A stretch of 64,000 nt of DNA from Effrenium voratum (Eukaryota; Sar; Dinophyceae; Suessiales; Symbiodiniaceae): contig CAUJNA010001031.1 of NCBI GenBank assembly GCA_963377175.1, positions 1-64,000 on the forward strand, given 5' to 3'. A model generated the notes under the pieces. That model searched no databases. It was not told where the DNA came from and saw only the letters and a list, made by a program, of their open reading frames with translations. Positions 25,301 through 35,939 of this stretch are shown piece by piece. The translations under genes and the position numbers were made by a program. Within the stretch, counting starts at the first letter, position 1; each line of letters begins with the position of its first letter.

Positions 25301-27479
25301 AGCGATGCATGGGCTACGTCCCCGGCCTCGTAGTGCATGAGCTTCTCCACCAAAGGATTCTCTGGCGCGTCCGGAGCTCCCACCTGGCAACGCTGCCAAG
25401 AAAAAACATCATGCTGTTGTGGGACCTCCGAATGGGTATGTCGTAAACTAAAGCGTGTGGTTGGGGATTTGGGAATACCTTCGCATCAGAAAAGAAACAC
25501 ATAGCCTTTCCCTCACCGCGCACTGTTGCTTGCCATACTCATCAAAGAGGGCTTGGCAGTCAGACAGGACCTACTTCAAAGGGAAGCCAAAGGAACACCT
25601 TCAACACTTCTCCAGTGACCTTCTGCTCAACCCTGGCAAATGCCCAGGCCTCCTGCAGACATATGGACACCACCTGCTCCTGATTCTGGATCATCTCCTG
25701 GAGCCTGGCCAGCTCTCAGTCCAGACACCAAACGACCTTCGAGGATGGGCCTGCTCAGCTCCGGCACCGCTGTACACCTCATTCGACGTGGGCACAACAT
25801 GTCGCATTTGCCCTGTTAACGTGCTTGAAGGAGTAAGAGGAAACCAACCAGTTTGCTGGTTTGAAATGGATGAGGAAAATGTCCCCCCAAAAAAGAAACA
25901 ACCCGTTCCGGATTTCCCACTTCGAAACACCCCGCATCCCTTCCGAACCAAAACACGCATGGGAAAAGCTGAGGAGGCCGATCAAGTCAAACCAAACCCG
26001 ACTCGACGACGGCTGCCTTATATTTCGCCGATGCATCAGCCGCATCACCCCAAGGAAGCTTCACGGTCAATCCTTTCCAACAGGTGATGATGCGATGTTC
26101 GGTCCAAGGTGATGCCTCAAAACAATCCCCGTGAACTGACGGGGGAACAAATACCTGTAGTGCTTCACTGCGGTGTTTCAAATACCTTTAGCGAATCTAG
26201 TTGCTCAAGAAGTGACTCCCTGCATGATTTGCAGGGGAAGCGATTCTGGGCTGCCGGACTTCCGCACCTCTTTCAAGCCCACCTGGCGCCAAATACGAAT
26301 GGGTTTGTCTCTACATGGCTTGGAGCCCCGCCAAAAAAAACACAAAAGAACAACCAGAGGCCTTCGGGTTCACACAAAATGGCCTTCGGTTTGAAGGGGG
26401 AAAACCGGTTTCCCTGAAGAAAAGTATCAATTTCCACAAGGGCTACGACTCAAGAGACTGGCCTCGAGCTGGTGCAAGGCCTGGGCGCGCTTGGCGAAGT
26501 GCTCCGGAAGCGAAACATGGCTAACCGCCATAGTGGACGGTGGCTGCTTCCCCGAAGACGCATGGACGAACCTCGTGGCCTTGACGACCATTACCAAGAA
26601 AAAGTGTCCAATGCCGTTTTTCTTGGGATAACCTGATGGATTCCAGGGGCAAAGGATCAAAGTCAAATTGACCTACCAGTGGAACCCATCCATTGTCTAC
26701 CAGTCGCTGCTAAATCTTGCACGCGTGCTCTCCCCACCCGCCTGAAGGCACTTGGCTAACCTTGCGAGCGCGTCTCACATCTCTCGCTCGCTCGCTCTCT
26801 CTCTCTCTCTGGCATGGAAATGACATTGTACAGTTGGCAGCGCACAAGGCTCTCCTTTCCAACCCAAAAAACACCACCGATCGCCAAAGAAAAGATACCT
26901 TCCAGTCCGCCGCTCGCCCTTTCCAGCGAAGTTGAACACCGCCGTTTCAGGGTAGAACGGCACTAGGCAGCCACACCGGAGCTCGACGCGGTCGAAAGGG
27001 ATCACGTTCTTTGCGGGCGCCTGCCAGCTGCTTAGCGGCAATGGGGCGAGTTGCCCTTTCACCCATTGGAGAAGCGGTTGAGTCGCGACAAACACCAGTC
27101 AACGCGATAAACACCAGTCGAGTCAAGTGGTCTATCCAAAACTATTGGCCAAGAGTCGAAATGGGCTTGCGGCAGCTGGGAGTGACCCGGGTTTTGATTC
27201 GCCGTCTCCCGGCGGTTTGCTGCGAAGTTTCAGAAGCTTCCCCACGTCCTTCCCAAAAACATAAATTGGACGTCTTGACTGACCCTTACATTCAACCTTC
27301 GCAAGCCAAAAGGCACCTTCGGCCAAAAAAGTCCAAAGCGATGGCATTCGCCCCACTGACCCCCGGAAACCCAAGGAGTCGAACTCGCCATGCACTCGCC
27401 ATCGGGACCGGCGGCATCGCGTCCCCGGCATCGCCGCCTTTCCATGAAAGGCTTCGAAGTCGTACTCGGCCTCCAAGTC
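22361..27479 (-). CDS. Coiled-coil-rich protein, about thirteen exons, unrecognised
   Basis: No family recognised. Exons with mostly matching phases: 27479-27438 (DLEAEYDFEAFHGK), 27248-27187 (DVGKLLKLRSKPPGDGES), 27030-26899 (NVIPFDRVELRCGCLVPFYP), 26520-26463 (SLPEHFAKRAQALHQLE), 26282-26219, 25714-25620 (ARLQEMIQNQEQVVSICLQE), 25383-25327 (APDAPENPLVEKLMHYE), about 24669-24643 (AQPTHPAYQ), 24305-24273 (DQINQLANVAE), 23600-23553 (ELTDALEELWFSALE), 23343-23278 (ESKDNEERLYHELQAVQAQL), 22751-22695 (TQAQAQADPAEMEQLRHT) and 22413 to about 22361 (AQQESDLTAALQAF). One junction (23553 to 23343) does not fit and may need an extra exon. Donors: GC, GT, GT, GC, GA, GT, GC and so on. Glu/Gln/Leu-rich helices suggest a structural or scaffold role (inference). 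Three introns or flanks carry small inverted-repeat elements. Start and stop were not found. Confidence 0.65.
23444..23512. mobile_element. Introner-like element, copy 2 (69 bp, opposite orientation)
   Basis: On minus it begins GGGAATGAACCACGG, carries CTTAAAGGAAACCACAGGGG and GATGGTTTATAGGGG, and ends CCCATTCCC. It lies in the intron between two coiled-coil exons (23553 and 23343). Confidence 0.65.
25154..25235. mobile_element. Introner-like element, copy 3 (82 bp), perfect 11-bp terminal inverted repeats
   Basis: The ends gggaatgaccc and gggtcattccc are exact inverted repeats. Inside are cttgaaggaaacctt and ggggatggtttataa, as in copy 2 but on the other strand. It lies in the intron after the exon ending at 25327. 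Confidence 0.7.
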
Positions 27480-27516
27480 CTGACCCGAGGACATCTGGCG
27501 CAAACGGTCCAGGACC

Positions 27517-27518
<2 letters not shown>

Positions 27519-27612
<94 letters not shown>

Positions 27613-27672
27613 TAACCAACCAAGCAAGCAACCAACCAACCAAGCAAGCAAGCAAGCATGCAAGCCCGCAAC

Positions 27673-27703
<31 letters not shown>

Positions 27704-28390
27704 CCAAGCAAGCAAGCAACCAAGCAACCAACCAAGCCAGCAAGCAACCAAGCCAGCAAGCAACCAAGCAAGCAAGCAACCAAGAAAGCAACCAAGAAAG
27801 CAAGCAAGCAAGCAAGCAAGCAAGCAACCAAGCAAGCAAGCAAGCAAGCAACCAAGCAAGCCAGCCAGCAAGCAACCAAGCAACCAAGCAACCAAGCAAC
27901 CAAGCAACCAAGCAACCAAGCAACCAAGCCAGCAAGCAACCAAGAAAGCAAGCAAGCAAGCAAGCAAGCAACCAAGCAAGCAAGCAATCAAGCAACCAAG
28001 CAAGCCAGCCAGCAACCAAGCAAGCAAGCAAGCAACCAACCAACCAAGCAACCAAGCAAGCAAGCAACCAAGCAACCAACCAAGCCAGCAAGCAACCAAG
28101 CAAGCAAGCAAGCCAGCAAGCAACCAAGCAAGTAAGCAAGCAAGCACGCAACCAAGCAAGCAACCAAGCAAGCAACCAAGAAAGCAAGCAAGCAAGCAAG
28201 CAAGCAAGTAAGCAAGCAACCAAGCAAGCAACCAAGCAAGCAAGCAACCAAGCAAGCAAGCAACCAAGCAACCAACCAAGCCAGCAAGCAACCAAGCAAG
28301 CAAGCCAGCAAGCAACCAAGCAAGTAAGCAAGCAAGCACGCAACCAAGCAAGCAAGAAAGCAAGCAAGCAACCAAGCAACCAAGCAGCAA
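27519..28390. repeat. (CAAG)n/(CAAC)n microsatellite
   Basis: About 870 bp of CAAG repeats interspersed with CAAC, CCAG and single variants. The 230-450-residue Lys/Gln/Ala/Ser and Leu/Ala/Cys ORFs here are repeat translations. Confidence 0.97.
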
Positions 28391-30970
28391 AAAACAAAAA
28401 AACACGCATCTCTCAGCCATATCGGGGCCTGGCCATCGGACCCCTGCACCTGGCGCAAAAAAGATGGTGACCTCGGAGCCACCAAAATGTGAACAAATGT
28501 CTCGGGTTGCTCGTATCCCAAAAGCCAAACCGCCCCCCCCCCCGCAAAGCCGTGCAAAGGGAAGGTTCCCTCCCCCCACCCCCCCCCGGAAACAAATAGA
28601 GGCCTCAACGCGATACAGCTGTGATGTTTTGCAAGCAACATGCCTTTCAAGCTGGCTTTGAGTAGATATATATATATATAGTGAGTTTTCAGATTATATA
28701 GATATGCATGGGTACATGAAAGAAGAAACAAGAAGTCACCGTGTTGAATAGCAGAAGTAGCTGGATAGTTTCTGGGCACGCTTCGAAAGGTGCTAGACAT
28801 TGAATAGAACAAGTTGTGCCAGATATATGAACAACTGATAAGCAGGTTCATACGAAAACACACTATATAGACATATAGTAGGTTCAGTAGAATGTCTAAT
28901 ATGCTAGGCACATGTTAGGCATATGCTGGGAACCTGTTGCGAGGGGCTAGGGGGTATGCTAAACGCGTGTTAGCATTTTAGCAGACATGTGCTAGATCTA
29001 TGCTGCAGTAGCAATGTGTTGGATATATATGACACACACACACACAGAGTAGCCACATACCAGATGCACTCTAGGAACTCCATTTGGTCTATTAGGTATG
29101 TGCAAGACAGTAAGTTAGGAATAAAACAAATATGCCAACCGAGGGGCAGGCATATGATGGGATATTGTTGCAAGATGCCAGGGCTCCAGAGATGTGCTCG
29201 ACACGTGTTGGACATACAGCAGACACATGCCTTTTACATTCTAGGACTTTTACTAGGTCTATACTGGGTATTCGCTAGACAAGGGAACACCTAAAACGGC
29301 AACATACACATCGCACATTTCATGAAAAGCAATTCCAAATGACATTAGACCTCGGTCTGTTCTACATTGAACAGCTCTTCTTGCAAGAACCAACACAATT
29401 GTTTCAAAGTCATATGGCAGTCATATGGCCTGAAATCCAAACTCGGGAACACCCCAACCGGATTGCAGAAACCCGTTTCTGGGGCCAACCCCTTTGGGAT
29501 GTGCGTGGACGTGAGATCTCCGAGATCTTCGTTTCTCGAGGCCTTCAAAACCTCGAGGCTTCTAACCTCCAACCCCGTTGGCCCGTGCTTGCCGTCGCTC
29601 TTGATGCTTTTTGTTTTGTTCTTGTGTTAGCCCGTTGTGCTTGTGCAAAAACGCAGCTCCCACGGCGCACCCTTTTGAGAAATACTGGTTTTGGGAGGCA
29701 ACCACCTTCTTGTTTCATGGTTGCGGGCCCCCCAAGACATGCAAACACAAACGTCACTATGCGACTGTGAACTGCAAACGATCCAAATTGAAGCGAACCT
29801 CGGCATCCGGGTTCCATTCTTCACTTGCCCCAAGGTAATCAAACCCAAAAGTCGTTCAAAAGTCGAAAAAGCGCCGCCTACCACTGCAGAATTGGAAATC
29901 CGGTGGGATTACATCTGCGGCCAAAACATGGCCCACTGCTCAGAGTTCGCAAAAACGCCTCGTCGCTCATGGAGAAGTGCTCAGTCTGCCTTGGAGCCAC
30001 GGGAAACCTATCAACGGGGGTGTCTCCACATGGTCCCAACGTGGATCTCAGGGAACAGAATGAGCCCAAGAAGAACCATCCCAAGCAAACAGGCGGGGAC
30101 GGGCGCCCAGGATGAACTTCTGGACTTTGATTGGGGTGACCCGCGAGGGACTCCGGGAATTCGAATCCGCTTTTTGGGGCCACACTAAGGACCAACTCTC
30201 GGTTTCGCGGGGAATGGATCATCGGAGAAACTCCATGAACAAAAAAGGAGCCGCCACCCCTCTGTTGATGCAAAGTTGACATTAGCTGAAAATGGATGCC
30301 ACAGAATAAGGAGAAACGGAGAAAGCCTTCAGGCTTCTCTTTTGCTCCCTTGCATTTTCCACCACTGTGAAGCATGCGGACAGATGTTACAACTTCAAGC
30401 TCTTCGTGTTGGAACCCTGACATTCAGTGTTCAAAGGAAATAGGTTTGACTTGACACGGTTTGACCCTTGGGTTTGTCTGTTGGTGTCACACGCTCTCGC
30501 TCGCTCGCTCGCTCCCTCTCTCTCAAACGCTGGGTGCATGGACTGCGAGGGCATCTGGCGAGCGAGCGGATCAGGCTTTTTGGGGGAACCGCTTCAAAGT
30601 GCAAGGGCGAAGTGAGTTGTCTCAAAGTTCGGGTCCCGAACGAGGAAGGGGTGCGGTTTCCTTTTGTTTTCCTCCAACCCCAGGCACGAGCCCATTCCAA
30701 GACGTTCACGTCTTGTGATTTGCCTCTGAAGCCATTCAAAAGGACGTACCCACAAGAAGGCCCATGTCCTTAAGCAGGAGCTTCCAAACCATCTTCTCAT
30801 GGGTACTGGTTGCCGCTGAGAAGCTTGCAAGCAAACCACAATTGGCGCAATGCCCAGACTGGCTTGCTTGGCTCGGCACAGATTGCCCCACAAACTAGAC
30901 CAAACCGGGCCCAAAGCAGACATATGACAGCCAGACCGTGAACATAGCAAATCACCCTCGCATGACTCAC
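28391..30970. other. Mostly non-coding; one or two weak exon candidates
   Basis: AT-rich DNA with (AT)n and (CA)n runs occupies 28660-29050. Around 29960-30110 either a minus 31-nt exon (29989-29959, QTEHFSMSDE, AG|G and AG|GC borders) or a plus exon with a Cys pair (KNASSLMEKCSVCLGATG) could be real. Nothing else passes splice and phase checks. Confidence 0.35.
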
Positions 30971-31465
30971 CGGCGCCTCCTCTCCTGAGATGCTTCGCAA
31001 CAGCCACATGGCCAATGAGAGCGGCAAGGTTTCGCAAGGCAAGTTGCAGGCTGGAGCCAAGACTTCGGACGAAACGCCTGGTTTTGGTCCATGTTTCCAT
31101 TTACCACTGAACCTTGTTTGGGCACACAAAGCGGAAAATAGTCGGCGAGACGAGCTTTGGGCAAGGGGCCCCAGGGCCACTCCCATTTGGGTACCTCCCA
31201 AGTGGGAATCGTCAAACTTGCTTGGTGTCCGCTTTTTGTTTTCCATAGTTTTTCCATTTGGCTTCCCTGATGTCAAGGGGCTCCCCCGAATTTTCAGACG
31301 GCCATGGGTCAACATCCCAATCCCCGCTGAAATAGGTTCTAAAATGGGTGGTGAATTCACCTACCCCAACCCGAATTTTCGGACAGACTTTGCAGATCTT
31401 TGGGAGCGTGATCCGCTAGGCCTTCTCGACGTCCTCGTCGGGCAGTGCAAAAATGGAGCGCGGCC
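30971..31465 (-). CDS. Two candidate exons of an unknown minus-strand gene
   Basis: 31465-31422 reads PRSIFALPDEDVEK between CGCAG|GG and GAGAAG|GC. 31077-30971 lies between CCAG|GCG and a consensus CCG|GTGAGT donor; all three of its frames are open, so its protein is not determined. The intron between them contains a 36-bp sequence (31329-31364) identical to one inside an intron of the EF-hand gene. Confidence 0.4.
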
Positions 31466-31696
31466 CTGCGAAGAACAGGGGAAGAGCTCAGATGCCCAGT
31501 GGCCAGATCCTTTTTTGGTGGGTTAAGTTTGAAGGGAAGCCTTCCCCAAAAAAATGAAAAAAGGGCAGCACTGGGCAACTGGAATAGTGTTTGAACAAGT
31601 TTGCAGAGCTCTCTGCATTCATACACACGCGCACACACACATGCATACATGCTACACGTCCCTTTAGCCTGTCTGTCTGTCTGTCTCTGTGTGTGT

Positions 31697-31731
<35 letters not shown>

Positions 31732-32609
31732 GCTGTCTCTCCTCTCTCTCTCTTCCTCCCCCTCCCTCTCTCATATCCAATCGATACTCAATCCTTCTTG
31801 CAACTGACATCCAAGTCAAACATAAAAGTGCTTCATATCCTTGCACAGATGCATTTACATGTTAGTTCGTCTCTTGTACACAATTCCAGATACATTCTAA
31901 TTAAGTGTATTTAAACCAAACTTGCAAAGCAGCTATCTCAGTTGGGCGTTCCTTGTCTAATACGATTCAACCACTGTCAAGAACAACTATTGAAAATCAA
32001 GTATAGGAAGAATATGAAAGTTAGAATGATTTCGAGTTCAAGCCAAATTTAACTTTAATCGGCTGCAGTTTCTTGTGTGTCTCCAAAGTCAATTGGAACA
32101 CAGCTACTGTCATGGCCAGTTAAAACTGGAATCAAGAGAAAAAATAAAACAGAAGGGTTGTTGTCCTTATCTAACTCCATTTGGTTTTAACCAAGCAAGA
32201 ACAGAGCCAAACCAATAACAGAAACATGTTTTCAACATAGATCTTATTGTTGGCCTACAATGCTGTAAAGCGCGGTGTTTGCATTCACTCAGATCATGTT
32301 GCTCTGGATCAAAGGCTAACTACTCAAGATTGCACAGACATCGTTTTAGAACATCCTCAATCCTGGCCCCCCAATAAGCTTGACAGTTTTTGACTCGTTG
32401 AGGTTTTCCCACCTGCATTGAAGATTGAAGATCTCCAGATGTTGCTTTTTTGAGAATCGTCCATCCTGGCCAGCCCTCAAGTCCCACAAAAGCTGTAATG
32501 TTTTCAATACACATGGTTTCCTTATTGGCAAAGTGCAGGCAATGCACATCCACAGTTTGACTCTTGGAACGAGCTCTGCTTGTCCGCCTTGTCAGATTTC
32601 ATACTTGGG
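31466..32609. other. AT-rich spacer with (CT)n/(GT)n run
   Basis: A (GT)/(CT) microsatellite lies at about 31670-31765. The rest is AT-rich with no supported exon. Confidence 0.6.
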
Positions 32610-33031
32610 CAATCCAGGATCTGCTTTCACATCCTGGATTGACGATTGAGGCTTGAAGGTTCTTTGACAACTCTTGATGGGATTCTTCAAATATGTACTT
32701 AGCGCAATCCAAGATGTGCTAGCACGTGCTAGCGCATCCTGGATTGAAGATTGAAGCTTCTCAACCACTTTCTGGAAATCTTCAAACCCATACATAGCTC
32801 AAACTGATATGTGCTAGCACATCCTGGGTTGAAGATTGAAGATTGAAGAATTCCAGAAAGAGTTTCGAGATAATCTTCAATCTTCAATCGTCAATCCAGG
32901 ATGTGCTAGAAGGTGCTAACACATCCTGGATTCCCCTAAGTATAGATTTGAAGAATCTCAGCACGAACTGTGAAATAATCTTCAATCTTCAATCCAGGAT
33001 ATGCTAGCACGTGCTAGCACATCCTGGATTG
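32610..33031. repeat. Cluster of near-perfect palindromes centred on CACGTG
   Basis: Four inverted repeats share the arms caatccaggatgtgctagca: 32610-32641 (short arms), 32705-32746, about 32894-32933 and 32990-33031, plus a half copy at about 32812-32837. The copies at 32705 and 32990 are 42 bp with one or two mismatches and the centre gctagcacgtgctagc. Spacers contain gaagattgaagattgaag-type repeats in both orientations. Confidence 0.9.
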
Positions 33032-33270
33032 CACTAAGTACTGATGCTATAATTTAGGTCTAATAAAGAGTGCATTTTTTGAGCATCACTTCTAGAAGCT
33101 GGAAAGTGAATTTCACACGCAGTTTTACAGCAACCATGTGAATGTTTGGACGAACACCTGAGTACTCCAGGGGGGGTACCATATATATATATACACATAT
33201 ATATATATATATATCTGTATATACATACACATCTTGATACTATCTTGCAGGCAGAACAACCCCCACTCAC

Positions 33271-33385
33271 CAACGCCGTCTCTGCCACAGCCTTCCGAGG
33301 CCAGCGTTGCAGACAAATTCTCCTTTCGCGCAAGCGAAATGGTGGCAAGTCTCTCACTCGGCTTGCCCGGTGTCGTTTGTTGCTT
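33271..33385 (-). CDS. Candidate single exon, unknown protein
   Basis: It ends at a consensus G|GTGAGT donor and is bounded upstream by CAAAG. In frame it reads KPSERLATISLARKENLSAT followed by LASEGCGRDGV. A second frame is also open. Family unknown. Confidence 0.4.
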
Positions 33386-34819
33386 CTTTGTGGAATGTGA
33401 CAACCAAATGGACCCCGTGAGACCCCCAGCATCTGTGAACTCACGTGCGGTCAAACTCATTTGTGGTCACGGTACGTCACGGTCCCTTAAAAAGAGCCCT
33501 ACATGTTGACTGCCGGAGCAGGCAGGTGCCAAATGAGTCATTGAGTCATAATCCAAACTCAAGAGATCCACAAAAAAACCGTTTTGACATCCGGCTTTCT
33601 GCAAATTTTCCCCAAACCGCACGGGTCCTCTGGCAAGCGGCTGCAGCTACGGCCTTACAGACCCTTGCTTGGTCTTTGATTCCAGACACACATTTGTTTT
33701 GCTAGGTGGTTGACTAGTCGTCCCGATCTTCCACCGAGAAGGGCAACCAGGACAAAAACAGCAGATCCTTGGACTACGCTTGTCTTTTCTTTGCCCTTCG
33801 TTGGATATCACTTCTGCCTGTGTCCCAGCAATACTTGCAGTCTTCGTTATATGTCCCCCTTGCACACCAACAAGATGAAACCGCTGCTAAAACGGCGACC
33901 ATAAGGAGACGTTTAAGTCAACTGTCTTACCCCTGTCTTTGCGCCAGGGCGCTGGGTGCTTTGGAGCCGCTTGGGCTGGCCATGCTGGGACGGCTCTTGC
34001 TCCTGCGCGTGCTCGTGGAAACTCTGGTCTGGGCTTTGCTCGCCGCGATGGCGACGATGCACTCGCCGGGGCTGGGGCTGGCAGGTTTAAGCTTGTCCCT
34101 CGCTAAGCTCCTGCGCGACTTGACTTCCCTGCTGCCCAAGGCTGGGCCTTCAATTCTTTGTTGGCTGGACCCCCAAAAGACATGGTGCTGGTCGATGACA
34201 TAAATCCATGTCCACAGGGGCCATTTGGCTCAGTGGAGCCCCAGATCTTAAAATCTGAGAGCGCAAACGTGACATCAGGGAACATACCCGAACATACCAA
34301 ACCAAACAGCCACCTGGTTTTTCGCCCCGCGTCGCAGCTTCCTTTTGGCTTTCCCCCAAGACCCTTACCACTGGGGTGGGGTTGGATCTCAGTCCTGGAG
34401 CTCTGAATGGGTTGCAGCAGCCTCCGCAGGCGCTGGGCCTCGTTGTCCGCGCTCCACGGGTTCCACGGCCCCAGCACCGCGCACGGCGCCGAAGCCGCGG
34501 GCGCCGCGGAGGGCGAAGGCGGCGGCGGCGGCGGTTTTGGGCGGAGGAGCGGAGCCAAGGCCGAGGGCTCCAGGGTCAAAACCTTGTCCTTGGTGCATGG
34601 CTCGCCTCACTGAAAGCGTTGCGAGCGCTCAGCTTCTGACAGAGTTAAACCAAACAAAAAAAACACGGCGATGATTTTAAAGGGAAAGCTCGGGGCTCAC
34701 AGAGCTGAGTTCTCGCTTGTTGGTACTTGGATGAGCCATTTTTGGTGAAACAAGTTGAAGGGGGAAAATGAGACCAAATAGTTCGGCCGCACTAAAGAAT
34801 CGAGACTCAGCACACTCAC

Positions 34820-35437
34820 TGCCAGCATCGTATGCGCCGTCGCCGGTGTCGACCATGCCACTGGTGGACAGGTCTGGCGCCGTGGAATCAGGCTCTGGCG
34901 GGGCCTCCAGGATACCATAGGACCGCCTTCAGGGGCCCTGGATGTCCAACCTACCATGGAACACTCAGAGGGTGATTTTGGAACCCAAGACATGAAACCT
35001 GCGCTGGGTTCCTGCAAACATCACCATCGGAAAGTTGAGCGCTGGCCTTGTAGGCCGAGCCGGACACTTCCGTGGCACCTCTGGCGCGGCGACTTTCCGC
35101 TCTACACCTGTGCGCTCCAGCGGCAAGACTGGCGAGCCTTCCAGGAATGCAGCAATCTGACTGCACTGGTAGAACAGCGTTGCCAGGTAACGCTCCACCA
35201 ATCCCTGCACTGCGCCATTGCATGCACGCATGTGATCGATCTACAAGGCTCGCTGCCATAAAACTGGACATGATGCTTCCGCCTTTCAAGCATGCCGCCA
35301 TGATTGTGGACATGATGTCTCCGCCTTTCAAGCATCTCGCAACCTTTTCCAGAACCTTCATCCCCAAGTCTATCGCAAGGCGCAAGACTTTCACAACATG
35401 TTCACCGCCCGGCTTGTGGACTCTCCATGGATTGATT
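34820..35437 (-). CDS. Short exon chain, unrecognised protein
   Basis: Exons: 35437 to about 35300 (VVKVLRLAIDLGMKVLEKVA), 35204-35108 (GLVERYLATLFYQCSQIAAF), 35078-35047 (ATEVSGSAYK) and 34904-34820 (APPEPDSTAPDLSTSGMVDT). The last three join in phase, with AG|G acceptors and CAG|GT, AAG|GC and A|GTGAGT donors. The end of the first exon is uncertain: it contains a 42-bp direct duplication (CLKGGDIMSTIMAA then CLKGGSIMSSFMAA) before the next acceptor. Hydrophobic helices alternate with an acidic Pro/Ser/Thr-rich segment. Possible further exons lie at about 34560-34400 (NEAQRLRRLLQPIQSS). It could be a gene of its own or a 3' extension of the GPN1 transcript. Confidence 0.5.
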
Positions 35438-35939
35438 CTTGAAGCCGCCAGCCCACATTGAGCCACAGCTGAGCCACAAACATCGTGCGAACAGTGGATG
35501 CGGTGTGTCTTAAAATGCGGGACCCGCCCCCCCCAATGTGAGATTTCATAAATAGGGGTCCGTGCCTCGCCCCCCTCTATTAAGCTAATACTTGTGGAAT
35601 TTACCTTGAAATCTGAAAAAAAAAAACACGTTCGAACAAAACCGACATATTTCACACACACACACACAAACGCGCTGAGTTTAAGCTAGTTAGCCCTTGC
35701 AATTTAACAAATCGGCACCGCCCCCTCCAAATCTGCGGGGGAAAACCCTAGCTAGCTCTGTATTTTTCGACCCAGTGCCGAACCAAACTTCTTGCGCAGG
35801 TTCTTTTGCATCTCCCATGGTGAGGTTTTGAGCAGAGTATAACAGAGTCCCACGGACGGCCACACCGATTTCTGTTTTGAAGGTGGATCTGGGCATTGAG
35901 ATGCGGCTTTCTTGCAAAACAGCTACACTTGTATGCTAC

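Noticed and set aside
27132..28579. 230-450-residue Leu/Ala/Cys or Lys/Gln/Ser ORFs
   Set aside because: They translate (CAAG)n/(CAAC)n; all frames of such a repeat stay open. The same holds for 3543-4546, 39640-42627, 45139-47309, 48137-49307 and the N-terminal extension at 61925-62693.
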